Positions 1 to 5,448 of a stretch of 5,732 bases of DNA are shown piece after piece. The DNA lies in assembly GCA_016200445.1 (NCBI GenBank), contig JACQEQ010000243.1, positions 1-5,732 on the forward strand, given 5' to 3'. A program made the translations under genes and the position numbers. The notes under the pieces are model-generated. The model made no database searches, was not told where the DNA came from, and worked only from the letters and a program-made list of their open reading frames with translations. The stretch comes from Gammaproteobacteria bacterium. Lineage in GTDB: Bacteria; Pseudomonadota; Gammaproteobacteria; SG8-11. The stretch's first letter is position 1; the number at the start of each line of letters is the position of its first letter.

Positions 1-52
1 ACTGCGCAGCGGCCTGTAATGATCGTGCGTCCTCCTTGATTAGGAACACGTC

Positions 53-838
53 ATGGCCACGCTACGCCACCCGGCGGTTGCCGGCATGTTTTATCCGGAC
101 AATGCTGATGAGCTGCACGCACAGCTACAAGCGTTACTGGCAGTTGCACACGTAAATGGTCTGCGGCCCAAGGCAATTATTGCACCGCACGCCGGTTACA
201 TTTACTCCGGCCCGATCGCCGCATCCGTCTACGCACAACTCAAACCTTACGCGCATGAAATTACCCGCGTAGTATTGCTCGGTCCCGCGCACCGCGTTGC
301 CGTGCGCGGCATCGCCGTACCCAGTGTTGACTTATTTGCAATGCCGCTGGGAAATATCCCCATCGATCATGCGGCGCTGCGGCTTATCGCCGGCCTTCCG
401 TTCGTGCGCACCTCCGATCAAGCGCACGCACAAGAACATAGTCTCGAAGTGCAACTACCGTTTTTACAGGAAATTCTAGGCGAATTTAGCTTGGTGCCGC
501 TGGTTGTCGGAGAAGCTAATCCAACGCAAGTGGCGCAGGTGTTGGAACGCTTATGGGGCGGCGCTGAAACTGTGATCGTGATCAGCTCGGATCTAAGCCA
601 CTACCACGACTACGCCACCGCGCAACGGTTGGACGCAGCAACCTCGCGCGCAATCGAGCAACTGCGCTTTGAAGATTTGAATCATGACTCGGCCTGCGGA
701 TGCAATCCGGTGAGCGGTTTACTCTATGTTGCACGCCAGCGCGGACTCCATGCGCAGGCACTCGATGTGCGCAATTCCGGCGATACGGCGGGCTCGCGCG
801 ACCACGTCGTCGGCTACGGCGCATATGTCATCAACTGA
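53..838 (+). CDS. amrB: AmmeMemoRadiSam system protein B (MEMO1 family)
   Basis: This 261-residue protein covers the usual full length of the MEMO1 family, which folds like class III non-haem-iron dioxygenases. Motifs seen in order are APHAGYIYSGP (residues 44-54), LLGPAHR (75-81), EHSLEVQLPF (128-137), SSDLSHYHDY (178-187), CGCNPVSGLL (215-224) and a C-terminal GD-VVGYGAY segment (243-259). His46 and His80 correspond to the two histidines that line the metal site in human MEMO1; Asp180, His183 and His185 are further candidate ligands. The start at 53 is supported by AGGA at 42-45, seven bases upstream. amrA follows with a 14-base overlap, matching the known association of MEMO1-like, AMMECR1-like and radical SAM proteins. 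The biochemical role of bacterial members is not settled; a cytoplasmic, metal-dependent function is inferred. No signal peptide is visible. Family assignment is very secure. Confidence 0.95.
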   Translation: MATLRHPAVAGMFYPDNADELHAQLQALLAVAHVNGLRPKAIIAPHAGYIYSGPIAASVYAQLKPYAHEITRVVLLGPAHRVAVRGIAVPSVDLFAMPLGNIPIDHAALRLIAGLPFVRTSDQAHAQEHSLEVQLPFLQEILGEFSLVPLVVGEANPTQVAQVLERLWGGAETVIVISSDLSHYHDYATAQRLDAATSRAIEQLRFEDLNHDSACGCNPVSGLLYVARQRGLHAQALDVRNSGDTAGSRDHVVGYGAYVIN

Positions 839-1397
839 GCCTAATTACACCGCCGCAGAAAAACACACGCTGTTGCGCGTGGCGCGCGATTCGATTTTTC
901 AAGGGTTAACCAACGGCCGCGCACTGGATATCGATGCGCGCAACTATTCGCCCGCACTACGAAAACTCCGCGCTTCGTTCGTCACATTGGAACTCGACAA
1001 TAATTTGCGCGGCTGTATCGGAACTCTAGAAGCGAAGCGTGCCGTGGTGGAAGATGTTGCGCATAACGCCTTTGCGGCGGCGTTTGATGATCCGCGCTTT
1101 GCGCCGCTAACCGCCGAGGAATTCGCCAGGCTGGCACTGCATATCTCGGTGCTCAGTCCTCCGGAACTAATGACGGTGGATTCCGAACAAGATTTACAAC
1201 GGCAATTGCGCGCAGGTATTGACGGTTTGATTTTGGACGACGGCCGGCATCGCGGCACATTTTTGCCGTCGGTGTGGGAGTCGCTGCCGGAGCCGCGTGA
1301 CTTCATACGCCGCTTAAAGCTTAAAGCTGGATTGCCGGAAACTACCTGGTCGAAGTCGATAAAAGTGCTGCGCTATACAACTGAATCGATTAGTTAA
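825..1397 (+). CDS. amrA: AmmeMemoRadiSam system protein A (AMMECR1 family)
   Basis: This 190-residue protein is a full-length AMMECR1-domain protein. The family signature LRGCIG is at residues 61-66, with AAFDDPRFAPL at 85-95, ISVLSPPE at 107-114, FLPSVWE at 146-152 and the terminal VLRYTTE at 181-187. The invariant-looking Cys64 lies within the signature. I chose the ATG at 825, where family-like sequence begins (MSSTEPNYTAAEK); the longer open frame from 726 would add 33 arginine-rich residues that are only the amrB sequence read in another frame. The start overlaps the amrB stop by 14 bases with no convincing Shine-Dalgarno of its own, so translation is probably coupled to amrB. The stop overlaps the end of the convergent pentapeptide gene. 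The molecular function of the family is unknown; cytoplasmic location is inferred from the lack of signal or membrane segments. Confidence 0.94.
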   Translation: MSSTEPNYTAAEKHTLLRVARDSIFQGLTNGRALDIDARNYSPALRKLRASFVTLELDNNLRGCIGTLEAKRAVVEDVAHNAFAAAFDDPRFAPLTAEEFARLALHISVLSPPELMTVDSEQDLQRQLRAGIDGLILDDGRHRGTFLPSVWESLPEPRDFIRRLKLKAGLPETTWSKSIKVLRYTTESIS

Positions 1398-2349
1398 CGC
1401 ACTTCCCCGCCGATCCTTTGCCGCACAGACTGCGATCGATCCAGACCGCATTCACGAAATTCGCATTGTCGAGCTTGGCACCGTCGAGCGTTGCTCCAGT
1501 CAAATCCGCATTGGAAAAATCGGTGTTACTTAAATCGGCGCGGCTCAGATCGGCGCCTTGCAAAATCGCGTAGCTTAGATTGGCGCCGGATAAATTTACC
1601 TCGGCCAGAACGGCATTACGTAACACGCTGCCGGTGAGCGTCGCTTGCTTCAGATTCGCGCGACTCAAATCAGCGCGAGCAAAATTGGCATAGGACAAAT
1701 TACTGCCGGCAAGGTTCGCTCCTTGCAATTGCGCACTACTTAAATTCGCATTGCCCATGCGCGCACCGGCAAGCTCGACGCCATTGAGGATAATCCCTTC
1801 GAATTTACAGTTGCTCCAATTAACTTGCGGGCCCGGCGGCATATCGCACTGCAAGCGCAGTGCGGGTGCTTGCGGCATAAACCAGAACGCCGCCCCAATG
1901 GCACTCAATACCACGGCAATCAGTACAACGATGAAGCGTACGCGCAAGCGATCCGCCGGCAACTGGCGTTCTTTAATGATATTGGTTTTTATCTCGCGAT
2001 GATGCAGCAACTCGTCGGGCTCATCTTGACGACGATCCTCGCGGCGCCGCCGCTCGTCATGACTTGCTCCCTCGCTGCGGCGGCGATTACCCGCTGCGCG
2101 CTCATCTTCACGGCGGCGTGCAACGCGCAAATATTCTTGCAGCTCGGGATCGGTCGGATCGCTTTTTAGAGGATCGGGAATCAGATCGGGAATGTCTTTA
2201 ACCGCCTGCCAGCGAATTTGATCGGCACTGATCTCGTCGGTCAGTTGCAATCGGCCTAACACGATAAAGCGCGTGATCAGGCCAGGCGGAAACGGCCCGC
2301 GAATTTTCTCATCGCGACGGGTATACCAGAGATTATGACTTGTCGGCAT
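1390..2349 (-). CDS. Membrane-anchored pentapeptide-repeat protein with N-terminal GYF-like domain
   Basis: From the ATG at 2349 this encodes 319 residues. Residues about 7-58 look like a GYF_2-type module: Trp-Tyr, then GPF, later a Gly, Thr and a conserved-looking Trp before IPDLIP. A very basic and acidic linker rich in RRR/DE (about 75-137) leads to one hydrophobic helix (about 138-158). A short Cys-containing spacer precedes some 24 pentapeptide repeats of the A(D/N)Lxx type (about 183-303), which predict a right-handed quadrilateral beta-helix. The tail has Cys309 and Cys317. The positive linker before the helix suggests the GYF part is cytoplasmic and the repeats periplasmic, where Cys168/Cys181 and the tail cysteines could form disulfides. 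Alternative starts are ATG 2379 and TTG 2388; none has a strong ribosome binding site, and 2349 places the start close to the GYF module. Function is unknown; a protein-interaction scaffold is a guess. Confidence 0.85.
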   Translation of the reverse strand: MPTSHNLWYTRRDEKIRGPFPPGLITRFIVLGRLQLTDEISADQIRWQAVKDIPDLIPDPLKSDPTDPELQEYLRVARRREDERAAGNRRRSEGASHDERRRREDRRQDEPDELLHHREIKTNIIKERQLPADRLRVRFIVVLIAVVLSAIGAAFWFMPQAPALRLQCDMPPGPQVNWSNCKFEGIILNGVELAGARMGNANLSSAQLQGANLAGSNLSYANFARADLSRANLKQATLTGSVLRNAVLAEVNLSGANLSYAILQGADLSRADLSNTDFSNADLTGATLDGAKLDNANFVNAVWIDRSLCGKGSAGKCVN

Positions 2350-2402
2350 ACGAGAATATCCAGCGGAAACGACTTCCATTAATCGCAATCGCGGCGATCA
2401 GC

Positions 2403-2408
2403 TATACT
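2403..2408 (+). promoter_or_regulatory. Possible -10 element of the FliK-like operon
   Basis: TATACT matches the sigma-70 -10 consensus at five of six positions and would start a transcript near 2415, just before the FliK-like start. The -35 region is poor: TTAATC at 2379-2384 matches only half the consensus at 18-base spacing. The hexamer lies inside the small inverted repeat TCAG-CTATA-CTGA (2398-2410), which could be chance or an operator. Weak evidence. Confidence 0.25.
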
Positions 2409-2452
2409 GAAATTCCATCCTGATTCGCGCCGTTGTGCTGATTCCCTACACT

Positions 2453-3844
2453 ATGCGCCTCGACGAAGTTACGCCGCTACTGACCGCCATCCCGGCACCG
2501 GGCTTAACCGCAACCATTAGCGCGTGGCGAGTGGGACAGATATTAGAAGCCGTCGTCACGCGCATTCCTAGTGTCGGCACCGCCACGCTAAACGTTAGCA
2601 ACATCAGCCTGGATATACGCAGCGAACTACCGTTGGTTGCCGGTAATCGGCTGCAGTTGGAAGTCGCGCAAATCGGCGCACGGATTACGTTACGGGTGCT
2701 AACCCCCACAGCGCCCAAAGATACCGTCGCTGATGCGTTGCGTGTGCTGGCGCCGCGCCAAGGCGAATTGGCACCAGTGTTAACTCAACTTGCCAAAATC
2801 AGTTTACCGGCAACAACCCCTACGGCACCAGGCAGTACTGCGGCACAGGCTACGGGTGCGGACACACCGGTGCTCGTGCCTGTGCCGCCGCCGCTTTTGA
2901 ATTCGCACGCAGCCAGCCCAACCCCGGCGATTCCATCGCTCGCGTCATTCTTGACGCCGCCGGTTAATCAAGCTCAGGCGCCTGTACCAGCGGCCGCGCT
3001 ACCCGCGCCGCTTGCCATTGCGCTTGCAGCTGCGCCGCCGGAACTGCGTGAATTGGCGAAAAATATTATCGAACGCATTCGCACCCCGGCGCAAACCGCG
3101 ACAGCCGACGGCCTGAAACAAGCGGTTAAAAACGCGGGGCCCTTCTTTGAACACCAGCTGGCAACGGCAACCAGCACCGCCGAGGTTGCCTTAGTGCTCG
3201 ATCGCGACTTAAAGGCTGGGCTATTAAAACTGGCCGGCTATCTGAAAGCGATCATGCCGCAATTCGCAACACCGGATGCTGCATTGCCCGCAGCTACGCC
3301 CACAGGCACGACGCGCAGCCACACACCGCCGCACGCCGCACAACTCGCTGCGCAGCTCGCCACGGATGCCGCACCGCTTGAAACCCTGGCGAAAGAAACC
3401 GACGCCGCGCTGGCACGCATCACGACGCAGCAGTTGTTATCATTACCAGAACGCAGCGCCGATGCGCCGCAGTGGATTTTCGACTTGCCGTTGCGCAACG
3501 GCGAGCGTGTGGATGTAATGCATCTGCATGTGTTCCGTGAAAAACAGCCGCGCGATGCCCAGAATTCCCCAGCGTGGTGCGTGCGACTCACATTCGACTT
3601 AACGACGCTGGGCAAGGTGGCCACACTCGTCACGTTGTATGCCGGTAGTGTTTCGGTTTCAATTTGGGCGCAACAAAAAGCAACTGCACACCTGTTTGAG
3701 CAACACCTGGCAACCCTGCACACTGAGCTACAGGATGCGGGTGTTAACATCAGCCGCCTGCACTGCGAATGTGGCGTGGCGCCGTTCACCGGCGATGCGC
3801 CGCTCAAGCAAAAGCGCAGCGGCTTGATCGACGAGCGCGCATGA
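2453..3844 (+). CDS. FliK-like hook-length control domain protein
   Basis: From the ATG at 2453 this encodes 463 residues. The N-terminal 90 residues are a compact beta-rich part; the middle (about 110-290) is a low-complexity Ala/Pro/Thr-rich stretch typical of the extended ruler region of FliK-type proteins. Residues about 335-444 resemble the FliK C-terminal (Flg_hook) domain: WIFDLPLRNGERVDVMHLHV, then WCVRLTFDLTTLGKV, a beta segment SVSVSIWAQ, a helix FEQHLATLHTELQDAG, and VNISRLHCECG. In flagellated bacteria this domain signals to the FlhB cytoplasmic tail to switch export from hook to filament substrates. The next gene encodes an FlhB-tail-like protein and overlaps by ATGA, which supports the assignment. 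The GTG at 2435 would add six residues; neither start has a visible Shine-Dalgarno, and the ATG is preferred because MRLDEVTPL resembles family starts. No export signal is obvious. Whether it acts in flagellar assembly here is inferred. Confidence 0.8.
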   Translation: MRLDEVTPLLTAIPAPGLTATISAWRVGQILEAVVTRIPSVGTATLNVSNISLDIRSELPLVAGNRLQLEVAQIGARITLRVLTPTAPKDTVADALRVLAPRQGELAPVLTQLAKISLPATTPTAPGSTAAQATGADTPVLVPVPPPLLNSHAASPTPAIPSLASFLTPPVNQAQAPVPAAALPAPLAIALAAAPPELRELAKNIIERIRTPAQTATADGLKQAVKNAGPFFEHQLATATSTAEVALVLDRDLKAGLLKLAGYLKAIMPQFATPDAALPAATPTGTTRSHTPPHAAQLAAQLATDAAPLETLAKETDAALARITTQQLLSLPERSADAPQWIFDLPLRNGERVDVMHLHVFREKQPRDAQNSPAWCVRLTFDLTTLGKVATLVTLYAGSVSVSIWAQQKATAHLFEQHLATLHTELQDAGVNISRLHCECGVAPFTGDAPLKQKRSGLIDERA

Positions 3845-4107
3845 CCGAGCCAGAAAATCCCCAAGCCGTCGCACTCGAATACGACGGTAAAAACGCGCCA
3901 CGCATCACCGCCACCGGCAGCGGCGCAACCGCACAACAAATCATCGAGATCGCGCGCGAACACGGCGTGCCGCTGCGCGAAGATCCCGACTTGCTCAGCT
4001 TGCTTTCGAAACTCGAATTAGGCGACGAAATACCACGTGCGCTCTATGTCACGGTCGCGCACGTCATCGCCTGGGCCTATGTGTTAACGGGGAAACAACC
4101 GAAATAG
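3841..4107 (+). CDS. FlhB C-terminal-domain-like protein (EscU/YscU/FlhB family)
   Basis: This 88-residue protein resembles only the C-terminal cytoplasmic part of FlhB. Seen in order are ALEYDG (11-16), APRITATG (19-26), IIEIAREHGVPL (34-45), DLLSLLSKLELGDEIP (50-65) and LYVTVAHVIAWAYVL (68-82), matching the FlhB segments that follow the NPTH cleavage motif. The NPTH motif and all membrane helices are absent, so the protein starts roughly where the autocleaved FlhB tail begins. Its ATG overlaps the stop of the FliK-like gene as ATGA, giving tight translational coupling. Small stand-alone FlhB-tail proteins paired with FliK-like proteins are known in proteobacteria; they can substitute for or interact with the FlhB tail. 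Start at 3841 is preferred over an in-frame upstream ATG at 3769 buried in the FliK-like gene. Confidence 0.85.
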   Translation: MTEPENPQAVALEYDGKNAPRITATGSGATAQQIIEIAREHGVPLREDPDLLSLLSKLELGDEIPRALYVTVAHVIAWAYVLTGKQPK

Positions 4108-4151
4108 AATATTAAACAGAGCGGCAACACGCCAAGCCTTACACCGCCTTG

Positions 4152-4247
4152 TGGTTCTCGACCCGCTAAAAAGCACCCCGGTAAGCCGGACACGATCACT
4201 CCGTAATCACTCTTGCGTTCTTTGTGAATCACAATCGAAAATCGCAT
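4152..4247 (-). pseudogene. hicB: hicB antitoxin remnant, N-terminal third only
   Basis: Reading the minus strand from the ATG at 4247 gives a HicB-like N terminus: MRFSIVIHKE, then SDYGVIVSGLPGCFLAG (residues 13-29), the conserved first beta-strands and LPGC-F turn of the HicB partial RNase-H-like fold. Similarity stops at about residue 32. The open frame continues for 24 unrelated residues through the spacer and into the antisense of the FlhB-tail-like gene, stopping at 4077 (56 codons in all). A complete HicB would also have the rest of its N-terminal domain and a C-terminal DNA-binding domain; both are missing. The upstream GGAGG at 4255-4259, seven bases from the ATG, is preserved, so a short peptide may still be translated. 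The gene lies four bases after the HicA fragment stop, the usual hicA-hicB order. I am fairly sure of the identity and that it is non-functional. Confidence 0.8.
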
Positions 4248-4251
4248 CACA

Positions 4252-4383
4252 TCACCTCCATTCCCATCCCGCCTGCCGACTGATACTGCGCAGCGTAGGT
4301 AAGGGTAAATCGCGCTTCAGATGCGGGACGGTGACCTTGCCAGCCTTGGCCGGATGTTTGAATTGATGGTGGTTGCCTTTTGC
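4252..4383 (-). pseudogene. hicA: hicA toxin remnant, C-terminal part lacking start
   Basis: The minus strand codes for 43 residues that match the C-terminal two thirds of HicA (YcfA-like mRNA interferase): KGNHHQFKHPAKAGKVTVPH, then KRDLPLPTLRSISRQAGW and a stop at 4252-4254. The histidines in the GNHH segment correspond to the GSHH motif that holds the HicA catalytic His. The first strand and helix of HicA (roughly 15-20 residues) are missing and no start codon serves this frame. Instead the fragment begins right after the hepT stop codon (4384-4386) and in the hepT frame. It is followed by the hicB remnant, so this was a normal hicAB operon. As it stands it cannot make HicA unless ribosomes read through the hepT TGA. 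This feature is too short and start-less for ordinary gene finding. Confidence 0.83.
4255..4259 (-). promoter_or_regulatory. Ribosome binding site of the hicB remnant
   Basis: The minus strand reads GGAGG seven bases before the ATG at 4247. It is the strongest Shine-Dalgarno in the window and fixes the hicB start. It also overlaps the last codons of the hicA fragment, as expected in an intact hicAB operon. Confidence 0.6.
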
Positions 4384-4746
4384 TCATTTGATTTTCTGGA
4401 GCAGCTGTTTGATCTGCATGTGCAGCTCCGGCAAGTCGGTGTGGATGGTTTTCCAGACCATTCCTAAATCAACCTTGAAATAGCCGTGCGCAACACGATT
4501 GCGCATCGCATACACGGCTGACCAAGGAACTTCTGAATGCGTTACGGCAAATGCTGCGTGGTTACTCTCGATGTTGTGCGCAGCTTCGCCGATGATTTCA
4601 AAATTACGCACCACCGCATCTTGCGTTTTTTGGTCATTCAAAAACGCGATTTCATCCATGCCGGAAAGATAGCGATTAATGCGATCAATTGCTTCGAGAA
4701 TATGCTCAAGGTAGTCCGGGATACGCAAAGCGTCGGCCTTGCTCAT
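4384..4746 (-). CDS. hepT: HepT-like HEPN-domain toxin (DUF86)
   Basis: This 120-residue, all-helical protein has the usual length of the DUF86/HepT family. HEPN toxins of this type are RNases with an R-X4-6-H catalytic motif; here it is RNRVAH (Arg82 to His87) followed by Gly88-Tyr89, giving the R-X4-H-X-Y form. In studied pairs that Tyr is the residue AMPylated by the MNT partner to silence the toxin. Other family segments are the start ALRIPDYLEHILEAIDRI (6-23), AVVRNFEIIGEAA (44-56) and the DLPELHMQI helix (104-112). The ATG at 4746 overlaps the mntA stop (ATGA), so the two are coupled. All key residues are present and the frame is intact, so the toxin looks active. The stop at 4384-4386 abuts a hicA fragment in the same frame. 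Confidence 0.92.
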   Translation of the reverse strand: MSKADALRIPDYLEHILEAIDRINRYLSGMDEIAFLNDQKTQDAVVRNFEIIGEAAHNIESNHAAFAVTHSEVPWSAVYAMRNRVAHGYFKVDLGMVWKTIHTDLPELHMQIKQLLQKIK

Positions 4747-5033
4747 ACCGCCACCGCTTCGGTCAGGACTTGCACACGAAATTTGTCGGGCAGCGCGTTA
4801 GGAGTTAATACATCCACGTTGATGTTGAGTAGCCGCGCTATTTCTACTTGTATCTTGGCGATGTCCAGCAGCGTGGTTTCCGCTGTGGGTTCGACCAGCA
4901 GATCAAGGTCGCTGTTTTCAGTATCTTCGCCGCGCAACGCAGAGCCAAACACGCGCACGTTGGTGACATGGTGGCTGAGTGCGATACGGCGAATTTCATC
5001 GCGGTGTTGTTGCAGAGCTATGGATGGGCGCAT
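4743..5033 (-). CDS. mntA: MntA-like nucleotidyltransferase antitoxin (MNT domain)
   Basis: From the ATG at 5033 this encodes 96 residues, a normal length for minimal nucleotidyltransferases of the DNA polymerase beta superfamily. The motif G-S-X10-D-X-D is complete (Gly30, Ser31, Asp42, Asp44) in FGSALRGEDTENSDLDLLVE, and the third acidic residue is Asp74 in INVDVLT. In characterised MNT/HEPN modules this enzyme transfers AMP from ATP to the toxin and thereby neutralises it. The ATG at 5033 is chosen because AGGAG (5041-5045) lies seven bases upstream and a good promoter (5061-5089) lies just beyond; the longer frame from 5096 would start upstream of that promoter's transcription start. Its stop overlaps the hepT start. 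It appears intact. Confidence 0.92.
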   Translation of the reverse strand: MRPSIALQQHRDEIRRIALSHHVTNVRVFGSALRGEDTENSDLDLLVEPTAETTLLDIAKIQVEIARLLNINVDVLTPNALPDKFRVQVLTEAVAV

Positions 5034-5040
5034 GGCATCG

Positions 5041-5045
5041 CTCCT
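5041..5045 (-). promoter_or_regulatory. Ribosome binding site deciding the mntA start
   Basis: The minus strand reads AGGAG with seven bases to the ATG at 5033. No comparable site precedes the upstream in-frame ATG at 5096, so this element supports the shorter protein. Confidence 0.6.
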
Positions 5046-5060
5046 ATGGGGTACTCCGGC

Positions 5061-5089
5061 ACTATAGCCAAGCACGGGGGCGCCGTCCA
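5061..5089 (-). promoter_or_regulatory. Predicted sigma-70 promoter of mntA-hepT
   Basis: On the minus strand TGGACG (5084-5089) matches the -35 consensus at four of six positions and TATAGT (5061-5066) matches the -10 at five of six, with the ideal 17-base spacing. Transcription would start near 5053, leaving a leader of about 20 bases that holds the ribosome binding site. No clear operator palindrome is seen around it. Confidence 0.45.
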
Positions 5090-5199
5090 AATTCATGCAG
5101 CCAGTAAACCGAGACTGAATTTAGCATGCATTGATTTGATGCTTATTGTTCTCATTACCAACCTACAAAAAACCGGCCGCATACGTGACAGGTTCCTTT

Positions 5200-5448
5200 T
5201 TAAGCAGCAACTTTCCCAGCGTGCGTAGCATCTCCGCGCCCGGCGAGCAGGCCCGCCACCGAAATGTCTTCGTCAAGCACGTCCCAATGAATGCCGCTGA
5301 CCGTCAACTCATATTTCTGACGCTGCTCTGGCGTGGCATGTAGCAAGCGGGGAAACCACGCCAACGGGATGCCAAGGGTCCGGCCATCCGACAATTCGAC
5401 CCACATGACGTTATCGTCACACCGCACCGCTTTAGCTGAAGTGTTCAT
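5200..5448 (-). CDS. DUF2442 domain-containing protein
   Basis: From the ATG at 5448 this encodes 82 residues, the usual size of a single DUF2442 domain. Seen are VELSDGRTLGIPLAWFPRLL (residues 17-36), ATPEQRQKYEL (38-48) and SGIHWDVLDEDISVAGLL (51-68), all typical of the family. Genes of this family commonly follow a DUF4160 gene with a short overlap, and such pairs are predicted toxin-antitoxin-like modules; biochemical function is unproven. Here the DUF4160 reading frame (disrupted) ends 17 bases inside this gene. The start is fixed by GAGG at 5456-5459, and the 26-residue extension to 5526 is rejected because it is DUF4160 coding sequence in the wrong frame. The frame itself is intact although its partner is broken. 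Confidence 0.85.
   Translation of the reverse strand: MNTSAKAVRCDDNVMWVELSDGRTLGIPLAWFPRLLHATPEQRQKYELTVSGIHWDVLDEDISVAGLLAGRGDATHAGKVAA

Noticed and set aside
726..824. N-terminal extension of amrA starting at 726
   Set aside because: The 33 extra residues are out-of-frame amrB sequence; AMMECR1 similarity begins after the ATG at 825.
3238..3963. Open frame of 241 codons on the minus strand
   Set aside because: It is a shadow of the FliK-like and FlhB-tail-like genes, Cys/Ala/Ser-rich and without any family resemblance.
4151..4366. Open frame of 71 codons on the + strand after the FlhB-tail-like gene
   Set aside because: It lies antisense to the hicA and hicB remnants, whose minus-strand translations clearly match known families; its own product resembles nothing.
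4537..5067. Open frame of 176 codons on the + strand
   Set aside because: It is antisense to hepT and mntA, both of which have complete catalytic motifs; the product is Ser/Arg-rich and unrecognisable.
5034..5096. N-terminal extension of mntA starting at 5096
   Set aside because: It has no ribosome binding site, runs through the predicted promoter and adds residues that are not part of the nucleotidyltransferase domain.
5103..5165. Tiny minus-strand frame beginning MRTISIKSMH between DUF2442 and mntA
   Set aside because: About 20 codons, no ribosome binding site, no family resemblance; I checked it as a possible missing HicA N terminus and it does not match.
5160..5199. Possible terminator after DUF2442 (minus strand GGCCGG followed by six T, around 5166-5180)
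   Set aside because: I could find only a four-base stem (AACC/GGTT) with a long loop, too weak to support a terminator.
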